From Candidatus Zhuqueibacterota bacterium (GTDB lineage: Bacteria > Zhuqueibacterota > Zhuqueibacteria > Residuimicrobiales > Residuimicrobiaceae), in assembly GCA_016934435.1 (NCBI GenBank), contig JAFGSU010000031.1, positions 1 through 10,866 of the forward strand: DNA of 10,866 nt, given 5' to 3'. The notes beneath the pieces were generated by a model. That model saw nothing but the letters and a program-made list of their open reading frames with translations, did no database searches and had not been told where the DNA came from. Of the stretch, positions 1-6,511 are shown piece by piece. The translations under genes and the position numbers were made by a program. Positions within the stretch are counted from its first letter, which is position 1. Each line of letters opens with the position of its first letter.

Positions 1-1275
1 AAGGGCTATTTCGATTTCCGCCTCGGCTTTATGCAATTGCGCCCGCGTCCATTCACTCTGCGCATCGAAAAAATCGGTATGAGACGCCTGTCCCTGCTGA
101 TAGCGCCATTCGGTGACGCGAAAGCTTTCCTGCGCCTGTTTTTCCATCTGTGCGGCCACTGCGGCGCGTTTTTGCGCTTCCTGCAGTTGCAGACAGGCCT
201 GCGTCACGTCCAGGGTGATGGCGTCGCGCACCTGCCGCTCGGATTCATTGATGGTTCGCACGCGTATTTCCGCCTGCTGTACCTGCGAGCGGGTCTTCCC
301 CCAGTTCCACAAATTCCATTCCGCTCCTACCCCCACGATCCAGTAATCCATCCACTCCTTGTTGATGAAATCCAATCCCGGTTTGCCGTAGGCGAAGGTA
401 CCAAAGGCCGCCAGAGAAGGAAAATAGGCGCCCTGAGCAATCTTTTTGCCCGCCCAGGTGGCTTCAGCCGTATGAACCAGAGCCTGCAGTTCGGGCCGAT
501 TTTCAATGGCCATGCGCAGAGAGGCCTGCTGATTGATGGTTACAGCCGTATCCACCGTCATCGGCATTAAATCGGCGCTATCCGCTAACGATCGCCCTAT
601 CACATTTTCCAGCAAAACGCGCGTCATCGATACACTGTTTTGTGCCCGCACCAGGCCGAGTTCCGCTTCGGAGCGTTTGACCTGTACTTTCAGCAATTCG
701 TCCCTGCGTACCAGGCCCTGTTCAAGCAAAACCTGCACATCCCGGAGATGGGTTTCGACCTGCTGTCTGGCATTTTCAGCGATGGCTCGGAATTGCTGCG
801 CCTTGAGAACGCCGGCGTAGGCTGATGCGACTTTATAGATTAACTCGCTGCGGCTGCGCGACACTTCCAGTTCCTTTGACAGCTGTAAAGCTTCCGATGC
901 ACGTTGGCGGTTGCGCAAGCGAAACCCGGCGAACAGCGGCTGGGTCAGGGTGAGGCGAAAATCGTAATTATCCAGTGTGCCCAGCTGCATACCGCCGTTG
1001 GGAAAAGGCGTAAAGGTGCCGCCTCCAAAGGGCAGCTCGATGGGATCGATGCTGAGCTCCGGTACCGAACTCTGCCGTCGATAGGAACCGGAAAAATCCA
1101 GCGACGGCAGCATCGAAGCGCCCGCCTGCCGTTGGTCCTCTCGCGCCAGGTCGGCGGCCGCTTTGGCTATCTGCAGACCGGGATTATGCGTCAGGGCGGT
1201 CCGCACGCATTCTTGCAGAGAAATCTGCGCCAGTGCGCTGGTGGACAAAAGAAATAGAAATATTATTTTACGCAT
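1..1275 (-). CDS. TolC-family outer-membrane efflux protein (3' end cut by window edge)
   Basis: An open frame of 425 codons starts at ATG 1275 and is still open at base 1, so the C-terminus lies outside the window. SD GGAG sits five bases before the ATG. The protein begins with a signal peptide (MRKIIFLFLLSTSALAQ) followed by ISLQECVRTALTHNPGLQIAKA, the usual opening of TolC/OEP proteins. Long Gln/Ala/Glu-rich helices follow, with the characteristic late motif DFFDAQ at about residues 401-406. The family forms trimeric outer-membrane channels with periplasmic alpha-barrels for RND or ABC pumps. About 20-40 residues are probably missing. The gene lies 160 bases downstream of the TetR gene on the same strand, and adaptor and pump genes would be expected further left. 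That gap has no good promoter, so co-transcription with the regulator is likely but unproven. The family call is firm; the exported substrate is unknown. Confidence 0.93.
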   Translation of the reverse strand, partial: MRKIIFLFLLSTSALAQISLQECVRTALTHNPGLQIAKAAADLAREDQRQAGASMLPSLDFSGSYRRQSSVPELSIDPIELPFGGGTFTPFPNGGMQLGTLDNYDFRLTLTQPLFAGFRLRNRQRASEALQLSKELEVSRSRSELIYKVASAYAGVLKAQQFRAIAENARQQVETHLRDVQVLLEQGLVRRDELLKVQVKRSEAELGLVRAQNSVSMTRVLLENVIGRSLADSADLMPMTVDTAVTINQQASLRMAIENRPELQALVHTAEATWAGKKIAQGAYFPSLAAFGTFAYGKPGLDFINKEWMDYWIVGVGAEWNLWNWGKTRSQVQQAEIRVRTINESERQVRDAITLDVTQACLQLQEAQKRAAVAAQMEKQAQESFRVTEWRYQQGQASHTDFFDAQSEWTRAQLHKAEAEIEIAL

Positions 1276-1435
1276 GAGATCTCCGGAATCAATATACTAT
1301 TGACCAATCAAATTACTTTAGTGACGCATTTCAGGCATAGGGGCCGACCGCGCGTAAGCGGTTCAGTTTCTTTTGCCTTGCTGTAAATACGAAACCGATC
1401 CGACCGGATTTGTAAAGCATCTCACAAAAAATAAA

Positions 1436-2092
1436 TTATTTTTGAGCTGTTGACGATTTTTTCGATTCTTGCCGCGGCAGCAGTCCATAAAGCAGCAAAT
1501 CCACGATGGCCTGTTCCCGTATCTGCAACAATTTTTTCTCGTCGGCGCATTGCGTTTTCCACATGGTTTTGATAACCGGTTTGGTAAAAAAATAAAAAAG
1601 ATTCAATCCCAGGATATTCCAGATAGTTTGCACCGGATCGACGGATCGGATTTTGCCCAGTTTGACGGCGTTGGAAAACAACTGGCCGAACCTGCTCAGG
1701 TTTTCCCGGCCTATTTCTTCAAATACCTGATGAATGACCCGAGCCACAATGGGATTGCCGCTGTGCATTTCGCGCCCCAGCATTTGCGGAATGTGGGGAT
1801 GATCATATAGAAATTGTAAATGAACACGGACGATTGCGGGTATTATTTCTATCGGTTCTGTAAAGGGGACCGTCCAGAGGTTACCAATCGAGGTGAACAT
1901 TTCTCGGAAGGTTTCACGGATGATGGATTCGAACAGATCATCTTTGGAGCGAAAGTAATAGTAGATCATCGCCTTGTTGGCGCCGGCGCGTTCGGCGATT
2001 TCGTGCATGCGGGCGCCGTCGTATCCGCGTTCGACAAAGACCTCCTGCGCCGAAGCCTTGATTTTTTCCCGTGTCGACTCTTGTTCGGCCAT
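1436..2092 (-). CDS. TetR/AcrR-family transcriptional regulator
   Basis: This 218-residue protein has the normal TetR length. Residues 5-50 form the DNA-binding domain: STREKIKASAQEVFVERGYDGARM, then the helix-turn-helix with EIAERAGANKAMIYYYFRSK (about residues 31-50), which is close to family consensus. The rest is the helical ligand-binding and dimerisation domain, with a C-terminal basic/polar tail. The ATG at 2092 is preceded by AGGTG at suitable spacing. Its promoter (2152-2180) overlaps a 22-base perfect palindrome (2132-2153), so it very probably represses itself. The TolC gene downstream on the same strand suggests that it controls an efflux operon and is released by an exported compound. 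The ligand cannot be inferred. Confidence 0.95.
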   Translation of the reverse strand: MAEQESTREKIKASAQEVFVERGYDGARMHEIAERAGANKAMIYYYFRSKDDLFESIIRETFREMFTSIGNLWTVPFTEPIEIIPAIVRVHLQFLYDHPHIPQMLGREMHSGNPIVARVIHQVFEEIGRENLSRFGQLFSNAVKLGKIRSVDPVQTIWNILGLNLFYFFTKPVIKTMWKTQCADEKKLLQIREQAIVDLLLYGLLPRQESKKSSTAQK

Positions 2093-2114
2093 TTTTTACA
2101 CCTATAACAAATTC

Positions 2115-2153
2115 TTAAACTAACCATTTGGTTTAACTAACCGGTTAGTTAAA
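2115..2153. promoter_or_regulatory. Double TetR operator upstream of the regulator gene
   Basis: Bases 2132-2153 form a 22-base perfect palindrome whose core is AACTAACCGGTTAGTT. Next to it, 2115-2136 is an imperfect palindrome with outer arms TTAAAC and GTTTAA. The half-site AACTAACC recurs at 2118-2125 and 2135-2142, 17 bases apart. The perfect palindrome touches the -10 box and covers the predicted transcription start, the usual place for TetR autorepression. That the neighbouring TetR protein binds here is inferred. Confidence 0.8.
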
Positions 2154-2180
2154 TATAGGACAATGGCCTGTAAAAGTCAA
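2152..2180 (-). promoter_or_regulatory. Sigma70-type promoter of the TetR gene
   Basis: Read on the minus strand, TTGACT (2180-2175) and TATATT (2157-2152) are separated by exactly 17 bases. The predicted start falls near 2145, inside the perfect operator palindrome and about 50 bases before the TetR ATG. Confidence 0.75.
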
Positions 2181-2294
2181 GGAATTTATTCAGAGAGCCT
2201 GGATCGCGGATAGCGCTCTCCGCTATTTTGAGCGCCCAAAACATCGCCCTCACATGGTGAGCCGGGGACAATGAAAACTCGGCAGAAAATACAC

Positions 2295-2336
2295 AAAAAA
2301 AATGGCCCGGCTAATGGGATACAGTCTACCGGCGCC
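2295..2336 (-). terminator. Probable rho-independent terminator after the two-component genes
   Basis: On the minus strand, GGCGCCGG and CCGGGCC can pair with one bulged base around an 18-base loop. The stem is followed by A and a run of eight T. It lies 20 bases past the stop of the response regulator gene. The large loop lowers confidence. Further left, 2180-2290 holds only short hairpins (for example 2249-2261) and no gene. Confidence 0.4.
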
Positions 2337-2355
2337 CGCATGATAGCAAATCGTT

Positions 2356-2760
2356 TTACTTCACCAGCCGCTTCACCACACTCAACAGCTGTTCCGGCCG
2401 GATGGGCTTTTCGATGAACTCATCCACCGGCAGCCATTCGCTTTCGACGGCGTCGTCGAAGCGTATGGGGGTGCTCTGATGGATAGCGGTGATCATGACG
2501 ATGGGGATGTCCTTAAAGTCCGCATATTCTGAATCGGGTCCGCCGCCGCGAATTTTATAGGCGGTATGAAATCCTTCGGTCTGCGAATCCATCATCACAT
2601 CCAGGATGATGAGATCCGGCTTTTCCTTTTTCAGCGTCTCCAGGCCTTCCTCGCCGTTTTTCGCCCAGGACACTTTGTAGTGATTCTTCTCCAGCACAAT
2701 GCGCATGGCCAGGACGATGTCTTCATCATCATCAATTATGAGTATCTTTTTTTCAGCCAT
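2356..2760 (-). CDS. Single-domain response regulator (receiver only)
   Basis: Starting at ATG 2760, the protein is 134 residues, a single CheY-like receiver with no output domain. GGAG followed by six A decides this start; an in-frame extension upstream reads back through the kinase gene. Visible features are the acidic pocket D10-D12, phosphoacceptor D54 in LIILDVMMD, T91 in VMITA and K118 in EKP. A longer loop (about residues 58-84, with a GGG stretch) follows the phosphorylation site, a variant seen in some free-standing receivers. The start overlaps the end of the kinase gene by 8 bases (2753-2760), so the pair is probably translationally coupled and works as kinase and cognate receiver. 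With no DNA-binding domain it must act through protein contacts or pass the phosphate on; the target is not in the window. Confidence 0.92.
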   Translation of the reverse strand: MAEKKILIIDDDEDIVLAMRIVLEKNHYKVSWAKNGEEGLETLKKEKPDLIILDVMMDSQTEGFHTAYKIRGGGPDSEYADFKDIPIVMITAIHQSTPIRFDDAVESEWLPVDEFIEKPIRPEQLLSVVKRLVK

Positions 2761-4195
2761 TTTTTTCTCCGTTTTCGTTAGTACAAAGAGGAAGCGTAAA
2801 TTGAAACCGTGTGCCCACACCCTTGCCGTTTTGATCGGTCAGGGCCGGACTGATCACTTTGACGGTGCCGCCATGCTGCTCCAATCCCAGTTTTACCACG
2901 CACAATCCCAGACCGGTTCCGTCCTTTTCGGCCTCGATAGCATTTTTTCCGCGATAGAACTCGGCAAAAATCTTGTCAAAATCTTCCCTGGCAATCCCGA
3001 TGCCGCTGTCTTCGATAAAGCCCTCCAGTTTCTTATCATTTGCCAGATTCAGCTGAAACGTCACGTTGCCGCCCTGCGGCGTGTATTTTATCGCGTTTTC
3101 GAGGAGATTCATTATTACATGGCGCAGGACATCGCGATTGCCGCAAATCGGTATGTCAAGATCGGGGAAATGATGGCGTAAATTGATTTGCTTGCCCGTG
3201 GCTGTAGGTTCCACCTGATTGAGCACATCTACAGCCAGCGGTTTCAGGTCAAACCTCTCCTTGGGCAATTCTTTATAGGAACGAATGCTTGACACCATCA
3301 GCAAATCTTTGATCAGGACGATCAGTTGCGCCGTTCGTCGTTCTGCCCGCCTGATCAAGTCACCAATTTCATCGGACACCGAGCCGGTGTAACCGTCGAG
3401 GATAACGCGCAGATTGCTCTGAATCGCGGATAGTGGCTGCTGCAAATCGTGTGAAATCATCAGCACATATTGCGATTTCAACCGGTCCTGCTCCTGCAAG
3501 AGCAAGTTTTGTTGAATCAACCGTTCCTCGCGCGTGCGCAATTCTTTGGATATGGAGTAGGTCATATAAACCGCAGAAAACAGCGTGGAGACGAACACGA
3601 GATAAAAAGTCCAGACATATTTGGCATCGGCATAAAGTGAAAAGGAGAGAAAGTTTTTCAGGCAGTGGTGCGGCAGGATGTTGAAATAATAGAGGACCAG
3701 ACTGATGCCGACCAGAGCCGATGCCCAGACCGCCTGCAAATAAGCGGCCCGGGCCGTCAACATGATGGCGCCGATGATCATGTGAAAAACGAAATAAAAA
3801 ACAAACGGATTTTGTATACCGCCGCTGAAATAGAGAAACAGCGCCAGTAAAAACAAATCGATGGAGATTTGTGTATTGGCGATGATATTGAGGGTGCGGT
3901 CGTCCGGCTTGTTCTGCAGCTGCTTTACTAAAAAGTAAAAATATGTATTATAGACAATTAAAATGAACGTCAACACGATGAGAGGAACTGTCAGGAGGCA
4001 GATGTCCATAAATATTTGCCCGAGCGGAAGCCCGATACATAATGCCACAATGGCAACCCAGCGCAGCTGAATCAGCCAGAGAATACGGGCGCGATATTCT
4101 TCGCTGCGGATTATTTTTACTTTGGAAGCCATACCGAAATCTATGATCGGCATGGAGGAGGAAGTATGCTTCTGCTTAAGAGGGATTTGCTGCAT
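2753..4195 (-). CDS. Membrane sensor histidine kinase, RegB-like sensor domain
   Basis: This 480-residue protein starts at ATG 4195, preceded by GAGG at five bases. About six membrane segments lie at residues 38-60, 66-90, 109-123, 129-147, 153-172 and 194-214. Between segments 3 and 4 is GGIQNPF (125-131), matching the GGxxNPF quinone-binding motif of RegB/PrrB redox sensors. A short coiled coil (217-240) leads to the dimerisation and phosphoacceptor helix with H249 in the unusual H-box SHDLQQPLSAI. The ATPase domain has an N-box with N363 and N367, G1 box DSGIGI (396-401), an F-box near FDKIFAEFYRG and G2 box GTGLGL (426-431), so it should be active. The last codons overlap the receiver gene. 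No HAMP or PAS domain is evident. Sensing of quinone pool or respiratory state is inferred from the motif and topology. Confidence 0.92.
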   Translation of the reverse strand: MQQIPLKQKHTSSSMPIIDFGMASKVKIIRSEEYRARILWLIQLRWVAIVALCIGLPLGQIFMDICLLTVPLIVLTFILIVYNTYFYFLVKQLQNKPDDRTLNIIANTQISIDLFLLALFLYFSGGIQNPFVFYFVFHMIIGAIMLTARAAYLQAVWASALVGISLVLYYFNILPHHCLKNFLSFSLYADAKYVWTFYLVFVSTLFSAVYMTYSISKELRTREERLIQQNLLLQEQDRLKSQYVLMISHDLQQPLSAIQSNLRVILDGYTGSVSDEIGDLIRRAERRTAQLIVLIKDLLMVSSIRSYKELPKERFDLKPLAVDVLNQVEPTATGKQINLRHHFPDLDIPICGNRDVLRHVIMNLLENAIKYTPQGGNVTFQLNLANDKKLEGFIEDSGIGIAREDFDKIFAEFYRGKNAIEAEKDGTGLGLCVVKLGLEQHGGTVKVISPALTDQNGKGVGTRFQFTLPLCTNENGEKNG

Positions 4196-4300
4196 TGTTA
4201 CCTCATGAGTTGGATGAGCGTAACCATCAGTAAGAAGAATCCAATGTTAAAAAAGGGGTGACCGTCACATGAAGAATGCCCTCTTTATCTTATACAAAAT

Positions 4301-4328
4301 AATTTAAAGGAAATGCGGAAAAATGCAA
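4301..4328 (-). promoter_or_regulatory. Candidate promoter of the kinase-receiver operon
   Basis: On the minus strand, TTGCAT (4328-4323) and TAAATT (4306-4301) are separated by 16 bases, about 105 bases before the kinase ATG. The match is moderate and the surrounding DNA is AT-rich, so chance is possible. Confidence 0.3.
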
Positions 4329-4407
4329 GGCAAAAAATCATTTCTTTTATGCGTCGTTTTAAGATGATATAGTTTAGCAAAAGCTTTACTGATTAGCAAA
4401 CTCTTTC

Positions 4408-4436
4408 TTGCATTTGATCATCCATTTATGTATACT
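4408..4436 (+). promoter_or_regulatory. Sigma70-type promoter of the PAP2-LRR gene pair
   Basis: TTGCAT (4408-4413) and TATACT (4431-4436) are separated by exactly 17 bases. The predicted start near 4443 gives a leader of about 130 bases before the PAP2 ATG, most of it occupied by repeat copy A. Confidence 0.65.
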
Positions 4437-4474
4437 ACAGAGCGTTAGGGACGATGGGCGTTTCATTAAAGCAA

Positions 4475-4555
4475 ATTCGATGGCAACCGGCGAATTTCTG
4501 AGATAATGTGCCACCCACAGGATTGCCGAATTTACCTGTAGACACCGATTCAATG
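4475..4555 (+). repeat. Repeat copy A of an 81-base imperfect repeat pair
   Basis: This segment aligns without gaps to the reverse complement of 6363-6443: about 58 of 81 positions match, rising to about 37 of 48 in the core 4508-4555. The core starts with GTGCCACCCACAGG and ends with GACACCGATTCAATG. It can form a small hairpin with ACAGG (4517-4521) pairing CCTGT (4535-4539). It lies in the probable 5' leader of the PAP2 gene. Counts were made by eye. Confidence 0.65.
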
Positions 4556-4574
4556 ATTATATCGGAATTCAGTC

Positions 4575-5405
4575 ATGTCATGCAAATATTACTATTTCCG
4601 GATCGCAACAGTGGTACTCTTGCTGAGTACGTCGCTCCCTGCGTCCGACAGGCGGCCCTTCCCTTACCGGCTCAATCTCAAGACCGATGCGGTCCTGGCC
4701 GCCACACTGGCAGGCGTGGCTATTCCCGGCCACTTTATGCGGCAAGCGCAGCCGCAACCGGATGCAGGGGATATTCTGAGTTTGCAAAAAGATAAAGTCA
4801 ATCGTATCGACCGGATCGCGCTCGACCGCTACGACAAATCCGCCATTGGTCTCAGCAATCTGCCGCGCGACCTAAGCTGTTATTCACCGTTTATACTGGC
4901 AATACCCCTGACCCTGCAAGAACAATGGACCTCCACCCTCACGCTGACGGTGATGTACCTCGAGGCTATCCAAATCAACAAGAGCCTGACAAGTTGCGTT
5001 AAATCGTTGACGCGCAGGCCCAGGCCTTATATGTATGGCTCTCAGCTGACGCTGGACGAAAAACTTGATCGCGGCCGCGGGGGATTCCGCTCCTTCTATT
5101 CCGGCCATAGTTCGGATGCGTTTTGCTCGGCGGTATTTTTTGCCACCCTGTTCGGCAAGATGTATCCTCAATCCCGGCTCAAGCCCTTTGCCTGGGGTGT
5201 CAGTCTGACCATGGCTACGGCGACAGGGATTCTGAGAATCTCGGGCGGGAAACATTTTCCAACCGATGTTATCGCCGGCGCCTGTATGGGCAGTCTCATC
5301 GGCTACCTCGTGCCCCGGCTGCACGAGAGAAAGATCACCCAATCCGTGCGCGTTGCGCCCATCTATCAAAATGGTTACGGTCTTATTCTGATAGCCGACA
5401 TCTGA
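4575..5405 (+). CDS. PAP2-family membrane/periplasmic acid phosphatase
   Basis: This 276-residue protein begins with a signal peptide or anchor (basic start, then IATVVLLLSTSLPAS). All three PAP2 signature motifs are present: KX6RP as KSLTRRPRP (143-151), SGH as FYSGHSS (174-180, with Tyr replacing the usual Pro before SGH), and RX5HX3D (R221, H227, D231). The two histidines would be nucleophile and acid/base in a vanadium-haloperoxidase-like site. Further hydrophobic stretches occur at about 36-52, 102-130, 181-195 and 233-247. Family members act on lipid phosphates such as phosphatidate, undecaprenyl pyrophosphate or phosphatidylglycerophosphate on the periplasmic side; the substrate here is unknown. 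The SD before ATG 4575 is weak (GGA eight bases away). The next gene begins 11 bases after the stop, implying one transcript. Confidence 0.9.
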   Translation: MSCKYYYFRIATVVLLLSTSLPASDRRPFPYRLNLKTDAVLAATLAGVAIPGHFMRQAQPQPDAGDILSLQKDKVNRIDRIALDRYDKSAIGLSNLPRDLSCYSPFILAIPLTLQEQWTSTLTLTVMYLEAIQINKSLTSCVKSLTRRPRPYMYGSQLTLDEKLDRGRGGFRSFYSGHSSDAFCSAVFFATLFGKMYPQSRLKPFAWGVSLTMATATGILRISGGKHFPTDVIAGACMGSLIGYLVPRLHERKITQSVRVAPIYQNGYGLILIADI

Positions 5406-5416
5406 GGTGGAAAACC

Positions 5417-6310
5417 ATGCAGGAAAAACGTTTGTACGATAAATTAAAAGCGGCCTATAGCGAAAAAAATCTCCACCATGTTACAACGCGCGTCATTCAG
5501 GCCTTTCGCGGCAAACAGTACGGCATTATCAGGAAAATGATGCAGCTCATTTCGGACGGCCAGGAGCGGGAAGAAAAGAATGTACATAAAATATTCGCCG
5601 GCTTAATCATGCGCTACCATCCGGATCGGCTGCAGCACTATTTGCAGGAGATAGAAAAATATCCTCATCCCGAGGATGAGGCGTACCTGCAGCCGCTCTC
5701 GCACCTGCTGACCGTACTTGAAACTATCGATTCGCTGAAGACGCAGGCTGACGAAGAAACCGATTCGGAATGGGCCGACGAGGACGCCTATGCCTATGAC
5801 GAAGGTGAGTTCGACCGGATCATCGATTTGGATGAGACCGATGTGGATGAAGACCTGGCCGAGGCGGAAGAAGCGGAAATGGATTTTGTAACCGCTCTGG
5901 AATACAAAGAATACGGCAACCTCGGCATTGCCTTTCAGCGTTCCGATCTGGAAAATACCGAAGGCGAACTGGCATTAACCAATGCGGGGATCAGCGATTT
6001 ATCGGGCGTGGAATACTGCCGCAACCTGACGGTTCTGGATTTGTCGCAGAATGATTTAGTCGACGTTACCCGGCTCGGCGGGCTGGAAATGCTGGAAGAG
6101 CTCTATCTGGCGGAAAACGACATTTTTTCCATCGACAGCCTGGCGTTTCTGACAAGATTAAAGAAGCTGGATATCGCCTTTAATCATATTGAGGACATCA
6201 GCGTCCTGTTTGATCTGCCCGAATTAGAGTACCTCAACATCATGGGTAACAAAATTGCCAAAGCTCAGATAACGCGATTGCAGGAAAAAGGAGTGACGGT
6301 TGTGCATTAA
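5417..6310 (+). CDS. Leucine-rich repeat protein with N-terminal HPD (J-domain-like) region
   Basis: A 297-residue protein starting at ATG 5417, set by the strong SD GAGGTGG six bases upstream; the open frame extends further back but overlaps the PAP2 gene. Three parts are visible. Residues 1-110 are helical and contain IFAGLIMRYHPDRLQHY with HPD at 68-70, resembling helix II and loop of DnaJ J-domains. Residues 111-155 are strongly acidic (Asp/Glu with little Lys/Arg), probably a flexible linker. Residues 185-285 hold four to five SDS22-like leucine-rich repeats of about 22 residues, such as NLTVLDLSQNDLVDVTRL and MLEELYLAENDIFSIDSL. There is no signal peptide, so it is probably cytoplasmic. 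LRRs usually bind proteins. A DnaK-contacting role is only suggested by HPD; the protein was not recognised as a named family. Confidence 0.85.
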   Translation: MQEKRLYDKLKAAYSEKNLHHVTTRVIQAFRGKQYGIIRKMMQLISDGQEREEKNVHKIFAGLIMRYHPDRLQHYLQEIEKYPHPEDEAYLQPLSHLLTVLETIDSLKTQADEETDSEWADEDAYAYDEGEFDRIIDLDETDVDEDLAEAEEAEMDFVTALEYKEYGNLGIAFQRSDLENTEGELALTNAGISDLSGVEYCRNLTVLDLSQNDLVDVTRLGGLEMLEELYLAENDIFSIDSLAFLTRLKKLDIAFNHIEDISVLFDLPELEYLNIMGNKIAKAQITRLQEKGVTVVH

Positions 6311-6351
6311 TGGGCCGCGTTGTGCGTAATGCATTCGCTTCGCTGGTGAAC

Positions 6352-6375
6352 AAAAAATTTAGCACCGATTCGGTG
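6352..6375 (-). terminator. Probable terminator of the trehalose operon
   Basis: On the minus strand, CACCG-AAT-CGGTG (6375-6363) forms a short GC-rich hairpin, followed by CTAAA and six T. It lies about 137 bases after the glycosyltransferase stop and at the end of repeat copy B. The hairpin is short and the T run starts a few bases late. Confidence 0.45.
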
Positions 6376-6443
6376 TCCACAAGTTATTTCAGTAACCCTG
6401 TGGGTGGCGCCTTAATACTTAAATTTTGCGGTTAAAATCGAAT
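6363..6443 (-). repeat. Repeat copy B of the 81-base imperfect repeat pair
   Basis: The reverse complement of this segment matches 4475-4555 without gaps at about 58 of 81 positions. The core (6410 down to 6363) starts GCGCCACCCACAGG and ends GGACACCGAATCGGTG. Internal arms CCACA and TGTGG plus GTTA and TAAC form a hairpin around CTGAAA. The copy lies between convergent genes. The rest of this 201-base gap (6311-6511) holds only an inverted repeat ATCCAAT/ATTGGAT at 6463-6469 and 6497-6503. Confidence 0.65.
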
Positions 6444-6511
6444 CCAGTGTAAGATGACAACCATCCAATTCCATGGCTTTAAAATCACCTGAGTTTATTG
6501 GATAATACCTT

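Larger units (their letters stand above)
4196..4574. other. Divergent intergenic region between kinase and PAP2 genes
   Basis: No gene was seen in these 379 AT-rich bases. They hold a candidate minus-strand promoter (4301-4328), an interrupted inverted repeat AGTTT...AAACT (4371-4402), a strong plus-strand promoter (4408-4436) and repeat copy A (4475-4555) inside the probable PAP2 leader. A small palindrome GTGAC-C-GTCAC lies at 4258-4268 in the probable kinase leader. Confidence 0.6.

Noticed and set aside
31..1257. Plus-strand open frames across the left 1.3 kb
   Set aside because: They are antisense to the continuous TolC-family frame with clear signal peptide and family motifs, and show no recognisable domains.
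1347..1362. Hairpin ACCGC-GCGTAA-GCGGT between TetR and TolC genes as a terminator
   Set aside because: There is no T run after it in the minus direction and no plus-strand gene to end; the stem is only five pairs.
2206..2223. Hairpin GCGGA...TCCGC in the TetR upstream gap
   Set aside because: It has no T run on either strand and overlaps no promoter; probably incidental.
2761..2820. N-terminal extension of the response regulator
   Set aside because: It overlaps the kinase gene. Receivers begin just before the first beta strand, and ATG 2760 has SD GGAG at six bases.
4258..4268. Small palindrome GTGAC-C-GTCAC upstream of the kinase gene, followed on the minus strand by a T run
   Set aside because: The stem is only four to five pairs and lies in a leader, too weak to call an attenuator or operator.
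5123..5416. An open frame extending the LRR gene about 98 codons upstream
   Set aside because: It overlaps the conserved PAP2 motifs in another frame, while ATG 5417 has a strong SD directly upstream; the extension has no sensible protein features.
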